Assembly: GCF_041260155.1 (NCBI RefSeq)
Contig: NW_027248397.1
Span: forward strand, 62,001-126,000
Reading direction: 5' to 3'
Origin: Ptychodera flava
Lineage: Eukaryota > Hemichordata > Enteropneusta > Ptychoderidae
Length of the DNA: 64,000 bases
In this document: positions 35,137-44,456 of the stretch, piece by piece
Layout: each line of letters opens with the position of its first letter
How positions within the stretch are numbered: position 1 is the stretch's first letter
Translations under genes and position numbers: made by a program
Notes under the pieces: generated by a model
Databases searched by the model: none
The model's input: only the letters and a program-made list of their open reading frames with translations
Told to the model about the DNA's origin: nothing

Positions 35137-37640
35137 TGACCTTTGACCTCCCCTATACCTCTGCAGCTAAGCTATACAAATGGCTTATTCTGGCCTATGT
35201 AAGAGTCATATCTAATTCTCGGCAATCTAATAGAGCAAGAGGTCAGATTTTTGGTATATAGGGATAACTACGAAAAACAATTTTTTTAACAAAATGTCAC
35301 ATGACTTTGATGACCTTTGACCTCAAATATACATACACGTCCATAACTCAGGAACGACAAGTGCTACATCCTTCATATTTGGTAGGATGGGAGACCTTAT
35401 GGTGCCACATCCTGTACCTCATTAATTATGCGCATATCTAATTCTGAGCCAGCCAATAGAGCTAGAGGTCTGATTTTTGGTATATAGGGATAACTTAGCA
35501 ATACAATTTTTTTGACAAAATATCACGTGACCTCGATGACCTTTGACCTTGAATATACGTATATGTCCATAACTCAGTAACCACAAGTGCTACAGCCTTC
35601 ATATTTGGTATGATGGGAGACCTTATGACACCACATCCTGTACCTCATTAATTATGCGCATATCTAATTCTGAGCCAGCCAATAGAGCTAGAGGTCTGAT
35701 TTTTGGTATATAGGGATAACTTAGCAATACAATTTTTTTGACATAATGTCACGTGACCTCGATGACCTTTGACCTTGAATATACGTATATGTCAATAACT
35801 CAGTAACCACAAGTGCTACAGCCTTCATATTTGGTATGAGGGGAGACCTTATGACACCACATCCTGTACCTCATTAATTATGCGCATATCTAATTCTGAG
35901 CCAGCCAATAGAGCTAGAGGTCCGATTTTTGGTATATATGGATAACTTAGCAATACAATTTTTTTGGCATAATGTCACGTGACCTCGATGACCTTTGACC
36001 TAAAATATATACGTATATGTCAATAACTCAGTAACCACAAGTGCTACACCCTTCATATTTGGTATGATGGGAGACCTTATGACACCACATCCTGTATCTC
36101 ATTAATTATGCGCATATCTAATTCTGAGCCAGCCAATAGAGCTAGAGGTCCGATTTTTGGTATATATGGATAACTTAGCAATACAATTTTTTTGGCATAA
36201 TGTCACGTGACCTCGATGACCTTTGACCTTAAATATATACGTATATGTCAATAACTCAGTAACCACAAGTGCTACACCCTTCATATTTGGTATGATGGGA
36301 GACCTTATGACACCACATCCTGTACCTCATTAATTATGCGCATATCTAATTCTGAGCCAGCCAAAAGAGCTAGAGGTCTGATTTTTGGTATATAGGGATA
36401 ACTTAGCAATACAAATTTTTTGACATGTCACGTGACCTCGATGACCTTTGACCTTGAATATACGTATATGTCAATAACTCAGTAACCACAAGTGCTACAG
36501 CCTTCATATTTGGTATGAGGGGAGACCTTATGACACCACATACTGTACCTCATTAATTATGCGCATATCTAATTCTGAGCCCGCCAATAGAGCTAGAGGT
36601 CCGATTTTTGGTATATATGGATAACTTAGCAATACAATTTTTTTGGCATAATGTCACGTAACCTCGATGACCTTTGACCTTAAATATATACGTATATGTC
36701 AATAACTCAGTAACCACAAGTGCTACACCTTCATATTTGGTATGATGGGAGACCTTATGACACCACATCCTGTACCTCATTAATTATGCGCATATCTAAT
36801 TCTGAGCCAGCCAATAGAGCTAGAGGTCCGATTTTTGGTATATATGGATAACTTAGCAATACAATTTTTTTGGCATAATGTCACGTGACCTCGATGACCT
36901 TTGACCTAAAATATATACGTATATGTCAATAACTCAGTAACCACAAGTGCTACAGCCTTCATATTTGGTATGATGGGAGACCTTATGACACCACATCCTG
37001 TACATCATTAATTATGTGCATATCTAATTCTGAGCCAGCAAATAGAGCTAGAGGTCTGATTTTTGGTATGTAGGGATAACTTAGCAATACAATTTTTTTG
37101 ACAAAATATCACGTGACCTCGATGACCTTTGACCTTGAATATACGTATATGTCCATAACTCAGTAACCACAAGTGCTACAGCCTTCATATTTGGTATGAT
37201 GGGAGACCTTATGACACCACATCCTGTACATCATTAATTTTATGCATATCTAATTCTCAGCAAGCAAAAAGAGCTAGAGGTCTGCTTTTTGGTATATTGG
37301 GATAACTTAGCAAAACATTTTTTTTGACAAAATATCACGTGACCTCGATGACCTTTGACCTTGAATATACGTAAATGTCCATAACTCAGTAACCACAAGT
37401 GCTACAGCCTTCATATTTGGTATGATGGGAGACCTTATGACACCACATCCTGTACCTCATTAATTATGCGCATATGTAATTCTGAGCCAGCCAATAGAGC
37501 TAGAGGTCTGATTTTTGGTATATAGGGATAACTTAGCATTACATTTTTTTGACAAAATGTCACGTGACCTCGATGACCTTTGCCCTTAAATATGAGTATA
37601 TATCCATAACTCAGTAACCACAAGTGCTACATCCTTCATA
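35137..37640. repeat. ~226-bp satellite, about 12 units
   Basis: Direct repeats with a period of 225-228 bp, aligned on TGACCTTTGACCT starting at 35137, 35311, 35537, 35763, 35989, 36217, 36442, 36668, 36895, 37123 and 37349, with a mutated copy at 37574. The first interval is short (174 bp), indicating an older or deleted edge unit. Short frames inside are repeat artefacts. Confidence 0.9.
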
Positions 37641-37787
37641 TTTGGCCGCCATATTGGATTGTACGTAAAACATACAATTCCCACTGACATGTACAGTAAC
37701 TATGAGATGATGTTCAAAATCATACTTTTCCAAGATCGAATTTTGCACATAATATCATTAGTGCAAGATCTTTCAACCATGTTATCT

Positions 37788-37816
37788 GCTTGGGCCCCGC
37801 CAACGCTGCTTGCAGC
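37788..37816. repeat. Right subterminal repeat and terminal hairpin of the HINE-like element
   Basis: GCTTGGGCCCC is the inverted partner of 33955-33965. It is followed after six bases by the hairpin GCTGC-TT-GCAGC, and then by the T-rich junction with the LTR. Confidence 0.65.
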
Positions 37817-37822
37817 TTTAAT

Positions 37823-38824
37823 TTTATTTGTTTTCGGGACGAGTTAATTAATTTTGAAGGCCTTGGTTTCGACTGGCCGTGGGTAAGTGGGGAGACAGAA
37901 CTCTTAATGTGATCAATGTTACCAGCTGTTGTCCATACAACAAGAATCCAGACACACACAAACAATATATAGTAATTCTCCTATTTATTCTAATTAAATA
38001 TAAAAGAAATATTAAGTTACAATAATAAGAAAAACTTATCTGACTCCTGTGCGTAAAAGAGGGGGTAGGGGAGTAACGTATAGTACAGTCTATGAGCTCT
38101 ACAGTTGCCCGGGTTAAGTAAGTGTCCGTCTGCGTGTTCACTGTCCTGTCGAGCACACAATTCCTTGATCCGGTAACTCCAACACAGATCTCGTTCAAGT
38201 CCTTTCCCGTAGCACATATGCACAGTTGCTTGTCCTAGCACCAGAGGTCCCGCAATTCAAGCCCTGTACGGTAATTCCGTAGGATGTCGAGATTGTCTCT
38301 GTTCAGGTACAACTAGCCAAGTGTATGCACACCCTGTGCTTCTCTCGTAGTTCAGTCACTCTGCTCAATGGTGGGACCACAGTCTTGACACCGTAGAGTC
38401 CCGGCCTTCAGCACACACAGCAGGCTCCACAGGGAGGAGTGCAGCGCAAGGATGTGAAGCGAGGAGTGAGCTTCCCAAGCTCAATCATACAGTTATATCC
38501 ACTACGTATTGCATTTGACATTAAAGGTTTGGCCCTTGATAAATTGTCAAGGAGTGGACGCAAAGTCTGGTCTCAGCGTCATGGTCCGGCAAGTTCAGAT
38601 CATATGTACCTACAGATGGTCTGTAATCCATCATATTTAGACACTAAGTAGGGTTTAATTGTGAGAAGGGGGAAGCTGTTCCCCAAATGTATATTTTGGC
38701 AACCTCCACCTAGAATCTGATCCAGGGTGTAGCCATGTCCTTGTCAGGTTAAAATGTATAAAATGTCTTTGTGGAAGTGCGGCCGAGGTGCCGACATTTC
38801 AAGGTAATTTTGATAAGTTTCACA
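37823..38824 (-). repeat. 5' LTR of gypsy, outer part (~1 kb)
   Basis: It resumes at TTATTTGTTTTCGGGAC and ends GATAAGTTTCACA, parallel to 26271-27267 with few substitutions. Frames such as 38439-38651 recur identically in the other LTR. Confidence 0.88.
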
Positions 38825-38825
38825 A

Positions 38826-39098
38826 ATGTCAACGCTACTGTGCTGTTCGACGATGCGTCCAACAGAACTTATCACGCAGCGATTTGCTGACCAACTCAAC
38901 TTGAAATCGGACACTCATGAGAACGTGAGCCTGTCAACGTTCGGGGACAATTCGAAACAAATTTATTCCATGAAAAGTGCAATGTTAACTTTGCACGAGC
39001 AGAATGGGCATACCAGTACTGTCAACGCCCTGATAATTGCCGAGATTTTGTCCAACCTATCCATCAACCTTTCAACAGAAATACTCAACGCAGACTAA
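38826..39098 (+). pseudogene. BEL/Pao protease region, right of the gypsy insertion
   Basis: The frame contains ATVLFDDA and NRTYITQRFADQLNL in the right flank, then LNLKSDTHENVSLSTFGD. These match the Pao-type (A17-like) aspartic protease, which uses a D-x-x/D-x-G strand ahead of an ITQ segment. The N-terminal part lies at about 26200-26257, on the other side of the gypsy element. The frame breaks near 39098. Confidence 0.7.
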
Positions 39099-39429
39099 CT
39101 ACTGGGATATCATCTAAGTTCGGCTATTTACTGTCCGGACCCACTGGAAAGTGTGGGAAATCGGACTCTAACATTATATTCACAACGTGAACATAGAAAC
39201 ACTCACTGACGAAGACATCCGACACTGATGGAATTTAGAGCTCATCGGAGTGAAGGCAAACACGCAAAATGATGATAATACCGACTTCGAAACATATCGG
39301 GACACTCATCTACGTGTTTAAAATAGTAAATACATTGACCGTTTACCATGAGGGAAAACTGATCATCCGCTACTGCCTGAAAACTATGCGGCAACTGAAA
39401 ATCGCACGAGCGCTATGGTTCGCCATTTA

Positions 39430-39982
39430 ACCTATGACTTTAATAACAAAGAGATATGGCGATATCATTGCCGATCAAATGCGCCGAGACTTTGTCGAGA
39501 AGTTTCAAGATGACAACAAAACTGAAGGACATTATTTGCCGCATTGAGCTGTCAAGAAGAACCCAGTTACCACCAATTCGTATTGTGTACGACTGCAGTA
39601 GCAAACAAAATGCTGACTCGGCAAGTCTAAACGAGTGTCTTCAAACTGGGCCATCACTGATCAATGATTTACCTGCCATATTGCTACGATTTCGCACTTA
39701 CCGAGTCGCTTTCGTCAGTGACATTGAAAAAGCGTTCTTAAACATACGTCTAGAGAAGGACAAGCGTCAAAACACCAAATTTATTTGGTTGTCAGACATT
39801 CATGATCCCTAAAGTCTATTTGATATTTATCAATTCAAATCTGTCTTGTTTGTGGCGGCTTGTTCTCCATTCATGCTCAACGCTGTAATCAAGACCCACT
39901 TGGAAAGCAATGCCTCCATACTGACAGCTGATGACCTTAAACATAATATTTATGTTGACAACGTGATAGACGGTGCCAAGTC
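39430..39982 (+). pseudogene. BEL/Pao reverse transcriptase fragment
   Basis: Pieces in shifting frames encode QMRRDFVEKFQDDNKTEGHY, then IRIVYDCSSKQNADSASLNE, RTYRVAFVSDIEKAFLNIRL (first catalytic aspartate) and NIYVDNVIDGAKSD, which is the YVDN form of the catalytic box common in BEL elements. At least one nonsense change (a tryptophan position reading TGA) and two frameshifts disrupt it. RNase H and integrase are missing; sequence passes directly into the 3' LTR. Confidence 0.78.
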
Positions 39983-39996
39983 TGATGAGAAGGCCG

Positions 39997-40154
39997 TGTA
40001 ATTGCTACAGTTGTGTTCCGGTTGGCGCCTTTTTATCTCACGGTGCGTTCATTAATAAAACTTGTGTTTTCATAGCATGAACTGGTGTCGTTCGCAGTTC
40101 TTTGTAAAAGTCAGACAAGAACCTTGATCATAACTTAAAAACCCCATCACGACA
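39997..40154 (+). repeat. 3' LTR (or its R-U5 part) of the plus-strand BEL/Pao element
   Basis: TGTAATTGCTACAGTTG...CACGACA parallels 25788-25940 with scattered substitutions and a 6-bp longer end. AATAAA is conserved. Upstream it abuts the truncated pol directly. Confidence 0.7.
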
Positions 40155-42779
40155 CTTGCCCCAGTTCAATTTTGACGGTCAGTTTTACAAGCACACCAAG
40201 ATGACTAATCCTGCTGTCCGATGTTGCCACAAAAAAGACTCATTTCGCAAAGGATGTTTATATTGCCTACAAACAGCAAGAGCCGCGGAGCAAACGACAG
40301 TAATGGTGGAATTTTTTTTTCGTCTCGTTTGTACCTCCATTGTCATGCAGACTTGCCCAAAATCTGTGGAAAATGAGCAATAAGAAAAGTACAAGTGGTT
40401 TGCAGAAGAAACCTACTATAGTCCGAACAAAAGCGTACGTGAATTTGTCCTTGTCCAGCCCTACACATACATGGATCATCTACATGTACCATCGCATATT
40501 GCGATCGCAATCGAAACAACATTAAAATACATGCATGTGACGCTATTTTGTTTATCAATTGTTGGAAATTCCATCTATTTTCGCAATTATTACATAGATA
40601 TCGAGGAATAGAATGGTTTTAATGCGTAGGGCATTGAGGACACCGAAATATTCGCAACAGTCTCAGATCACAGAGTATCACATTGCAGTCATACCTTGTA
40701 TGCACGCAAGAATGGTCATGCATACACTGCACTAAAAGAGATGATCAGTATCTCGTCATATTATTTTATTCATAACTTTCGTTAATTCGATTAATTTAAG
40801 CAAATATCTTCATCATGATGCGAGGTGCAATTTTTCCTCACATCTTGCAATTGGAGAGCTGGTGGTGAAAAAAATGAACTTCACAAAATTTAACAAGTAA
40901 ATTATCTGGTCAGACTAATTCCTACCACATGTGAATGTTTGTATCTACAATGTCATAATTTGTGCTGACATACTAGGGACTGCAGTCGCAGTTGATTGAC
41001 AGTGTTGCCATGGCCACCATACTTATTATGCAGAGATAGGACTTAGTTTAATAAATATTCAACAGCACTCTGTATGAACTTCCCGTATTGTAGCGATGAG
41101 ACACAGCTATAGGCGTAACTAAATTGCTTTGATCTTCCCGTTTCATGTACAACAGACCGCGTCAAGTCGTAAGAGGGGGGGAGCGAAAGGAGAGACCTTC
41201 AGCGACGAATCCTTCTGTCTAGTATAGCCCATCACTTCTATAAATGATTTTATGCTGTAAATAGGAGTGATTTAAATTTTCCTAAATTCATAATGAATGA
41301 AACTCTGTAATTTGTCTAAAACTGTCTAGTTTAAACAGAGTTTTAGAGTTTCTAAAATGCTGTGATACCTTTTGTAAAATTTGTAATTTTGGATATATCA
41401 AATTTAAAAAGGGAGCAACTTAATATTCATAAATAGCTGTTTGTTTTGTTAAGACAGATAAGGCGTGCTATTTAACTCTCTCACTAACTCCATTTGTACA
41501 TGAGAGGGGGCATTGAAACACCTAAACAGTTAATATACCAAACCAATACCCTGAAGTTAGATTTTCTACTTGAATTGTCTTCATCTACGACACTCAGTCT
41601 TTCAATGCCCGTGCAATTCCATGCACGCCCCGCCACACCAACCAGTATAACAATAGTTTTAGAAGGTTTTGATCTATAGATTCTATAGATTCAACGAAAT
41701 GTTTCGCTTGATATGACATTTAAATGTTGCAGTTTTATTAAATTGACGAATTTATATCTATTTAGGTCCGATTTCTCGGGCTCAATGGCTCCCTGTAAAG
41801 ATATGCTTGCTCGTGTGAGACAAGATCATCGTTTGCTGCTGTAACGGTTTATGAAAAAAGCTTCACGAAGTCTATTAACAGCATTTATATCTCTTCAGGG
41901 ACCGTGGATAAAACATGCGTTCGGCCTCAAATCACTACCCTACCCCCCCCCCCTACCCCAAAAACGAAAGTTTAGGAGTGCGAAAATCCAACCATGCATC
42001 ATTCTTTATCAGCATACCTACCATACAATTTGTAATAACTAATTACGCCGATATTAAATCACAAATACGCTACTACCCCGTACCCTCTCTAAAATCAATC
42101 CTTTTCAGCACACACTAGACAAGAAACGCAACCAATAGAATGGACTGAATTAAAACAATATATACAAAAAGGAATTTACTTACAGCTGTAACGAATTGAA
42201 ACAACACGTATGTAAGAAAAACGCTGGTGTAGCGCTGGAGCCCCACTGTAATGGCCTGATACACGCCAAACAATATAGCAGTATTTTGCGATACATAAAA
42301 ACGTATAGCGAGATGTTGCGATATAATAACTTGTATTGCGATTTTTGCGCTCTGTAATCGAAATACAGCCAAACCCCCTTCCCCTTAAGTGCAGAAGTTG
42401 TGTTTGCCGTCCGTGTGCTTAAATTATCCGCGCCCCTTACAAAGTGTGTCGATGTACTCTAAGTATCAGTCGTGTATTTGAAATTTCAATAACCATTACA
42501 TTTTTGGATAAAATTTAATAGCAAGAACGAATACGGATAAGTTCGAATATGGATAAGTTCTTCATCTTCATCTTCCTTACTCACTCACGTTGCACAAGCA
42601 AGGTAATGAAAGAAGAAATGAAAATTGTTTAGTTTTCTAAATTAATTTATAAATGATAATTGCAATGTAGGATATCGGCCTTAACACATCAAAGCTATTT
42701 TTAAATACTTTTTTTGGGGATTTCACTGAAATAGTTTTGTAGATATTTACAACATGAAACAGATATTCATAATACTTAC
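40155..42779. other. Gene-free stretch
   Basis: Only short open frames; none shows recognisable domain motifs or coherent splice sites. A C-rich tract (about 41943-41963) and several A/T tracts are present. Likely intron of the ankyrin gene. Confidence 0.5.
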
Positions 42780-42881
42780 CCCATGATATCCATAATAACC
42801 TCTACCATTGACATCACATCGAGCATCAATCAAGGACTGAACTCTCTGAAGATCACCTCGCTCTGCTGCATCAATGAGATC
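42780..42881 (-). CDS. Ankyrin-repeat exon, probable upstream (N-terminal) repeat
   Basis: The minus strand shows a CAG acceptor, 102 bp and a GTAAGT donor. The exon encodes 34 residues including DLIDAAERGDLQRVQSLIDA and CDVNGRGYYGYHG, the usual form of a first (capping) ankyrin repeat: D-AAERGDL-RVQ-LID--CDVN. Boundaries are phase 0-0, so its end joins in frame to the start of any array exon, and the ...YHG end plus xxSTALHAAS makes a canonical repeat junction. It is the only exon outside the array that I can support with domain evidence. Its 5' neighbour was not identified. Confidence 0.78.
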
Positions 42882-43640
42882 CTGTCATAGTAAATAATTA
42901 GTTATATCCTGCTATACTGAGATTTCGGAACGGCATGTAGGATGATAAAAAACCTATATAATGAATTTAAACAAAGTTCAGTACCAAGTACAGGGGATTT
43001 GTTTACATTTTACATACAATTTAGTGAGTTGTATATCATCATCTTACAGCACGTACATTGACGGGTACATGCAGACATTTGTTTGATGCGCAATACACGG
43101 TTACTATATGTGTCATATACGTTTCTTCGCTCTGATTTTTTCAATCCATTGCAAAGCTGACTCAATGTGGTCACTTGATCACTTGAACGGTATCTTCTTG
43201 TGATTTTGAAAATTTAGGGGAACACCTCAAAAACTCAAAAGAAACAAATATCTAATCGCTGCATCTATGAGAACTGTAATAGTAGGCAATAAGTTATATC
43301 CTGCTAATCCCAGATTCCTGTAATGGTAAACAATTAGTTATATCCTGCTAAGCTCAGATTCCGAAACTGCAAACATTTAAAAGAATTCCAACAAATTTTA
43401 GTACGAAGCGCAGGGCCTGGTTACCTTTATACACACAATTTAGTGATTTGTATATTATCATCTTACAGCACGTATTTTAACGGGTATGCAGATCTAGAAA
43501 ATTGTCTGATACGCAATACACAGAACTTATATGTGTCGTATACCCATCTTTGTTCCGATTTTTTATTAATTGGCAAGGGCAGCAGTACGAAGGTCAGCAA
43601 AGCTGACACAAGAAGGACATTTGATCACTTCCCTGTGATT
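42882..43640. repeat. Duplicated exon-flank segments
   Basis: The intron sequence starting AGTTATATCCTGCTA next to the ankyrin exon recurs at about 43288 and 43331. The ~270-bp block at about 42890-43160 is paralleled at 43320-43600. Near 43258-43285 a remnant of the exon edge (GCTGCATC, ATGAGA, CTGT) is still readable. This looks like an old local duplication of the exon that lost its coding part. Confidence 0.6.
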
Positions 43641-44277
43641 TTGAACAATCATTGAACCATTGACCACCGAGGGTCTATGATTGAACTTATAATACCTTCT
43701 GATCTATTTTGGGATTTTCTTATCTAGAGGTTTTCTGATATTTACATGATAAATTTGTTAGTTTCACTGTATTGACTACTATTTTGCAAAATTTTGTTAT
43801 CAAAAGTTTATGTTTATGGTTTATAATTTCAGGCTGCAAAAATTTCCTGCATAATTCTTTAGTTTGCAAAATTCGCCTGTTTGAAGGTTCTTCATAATGA
43901 TTGACATAAAAATCACAATTCAAAATTTCCATTCAGTCCATGTAATATATTTTAAAATTTGCAAGTTCAAAAATCACATTTTTATATATGTCCAAATAAT
44001 TTACAATTTCATGAAATAAATTCAGATGTAAGACATACTTGCAAAAGTGAAACACAAAAATTGACAGTACAAAAACACATTTTTATTGACTATCATTTTT
44101 ATTCAACAATTAATGAATAAAATAATACAGATTGAGATATTTTACAGCAAAAAATAACTTTGCATCGGCTTTCTCAAAAACAAATCTTTTTTGCAATTTG
44201 CGCAGCATATTATTATCAGTCTGGCATTATTACCTCTGTCATAAAAAATAATTACATTTTTGGAAGAATAAAACAGG

Positions 44278-44456
44278 CAACGCCGTCTCAAGCATTCTTT
44301 GAGAAGGCGTTCCATTGAGCGCCATCTCAAGCAATATTGAACGCCATCTCAAAGAATGTTTGAGACGGCATTCAATTGAACGCCATCTCAAGCATTCTTT
44401 GAGATGGCGTTCAATTGAACACCGTCTCAAACCTTGTAGAGATGATGTTCAATTGT
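44278..44456. repeat. Array of four to five short inverted repeats
   Basis: Hairpin-forming units of the type ACGCCATCTCAA-loop-TTGAGATGGCGT follow one another at about 40-60-bp spacing. The best is 44380-44410, with a perfect 12-bp stem and a 7-nt loop. Others at about 44280-44310 and 44341-44371 have one or two mismatches. Spacers read TTCAATTGAA, itself a palindrome. Confidence 0.75.

Larger units (their letters stand above)
33954..37822. mobile_element. Helentron/HINE-like non-autonomous element with satellite core
   Basis: A 3.9-kb insertion sits in the gypsy 5' LTR, proven by comparison with the uninterrupted 3' LTR. Its ends carry inverted subterminal repeats GGGGCCCAAGC (33955-33965) and GCTTGGGCCCC (37788-37798). 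The left repeat also folds on itself into a GC-rich hairpin (33955-33981). The right end has a second hairpin, GCTGC-TT-GCAGC (37805-37816), just before the T-rich junction. Subterminal inverted repeats, a terminal hairpin, central tandem repeats and insertion in a T-rich site are the features described for HINE/Helentron-type Helitrons. There is no protein-coding frame. A TIR-type transposon remains an alternative because TTATT flanks both ends. Confidence 0.55.
26258..38824 (-). mobile_element. Ty3/gypsy LTR retrotransposon, nested, minus strand
   Basis: Order on the minus strand: 5' LTR (38824 down to 33939, itself interrupted), primer binding site (33935-33918), gag, two CCHC knuckles, protease (DTG), reverse transcriptase (YLDD), RNase H, integrase with a GPY/F-type C-terminus, polypurine tract and 3' LTR (27267-26258). 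Protease-RT-RNaseH-integrase order defines Ty3/gypsy. No envelope frame exists between integrase and 3' LTR. By eye the LTRs differ at about 15-20 positions over ~1 kb, so the insertion is fairly young, yet the coding region carries several frameshifts and a stop. No clean target duplication was found at the outer LTR ends. Confidence 0.92.
25788..40154 (+). mobile_element. Decayed BEL/Pao retrotransposon on plus strand, split by a gypsy element
   Basis: Matching LTR segments lie at 25788-25940 and 39997-40154. Inside are a primer-binding-site-like sequence, a frameshifted gag start, an aspartic-protease region and a partial BEL/Pao reverse transcriptase. The RNase H and integrase regions are missing. 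A Ty3/gypsy element (26258-38824) interrupts the protease-proximal sequence: the left flank ends in LLKAAVIPMSIGDRKP and the right flank resumes in ATVLFDDASNRTYIT, which together are the beginning of a Pao-type protease. The LTRs differ by roughly a tenth, so this insertion is older than the gypsy one. Confidence 0.8.

Noticed and set aside
36102..37623. Minus-strand frames of about 60-75 codons containing VTELLTYTYIF
   Set aside because: They recur with the 226-bp period and are satellite artefacts.
35137..37640. CRISPR-like regular repeats
   Set aside because: The repeats are ~226 bp with no short repeat/unique spacer structure, in an animal genome. This is satellite DNA.
26253..38830. 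Target-site duplication of the gypsy element
   Set aside because: The bases outside the two LTRs (CCTAT on the left, AATGT on the right) do not match, so none is claimed.
25788..40154. Target-site duplication of the plus-strand BEL/Pao element
   Set aside because: TTATA before the left LTR and CTTGC after the right one do not match; the LTR start itself is uncertain.
40156..40383. A cysteine-containing 75-codon plus-strand ORF
   Set aside because: No recognised family, no splice signals, and a low-complexity tract inside; likely chance.
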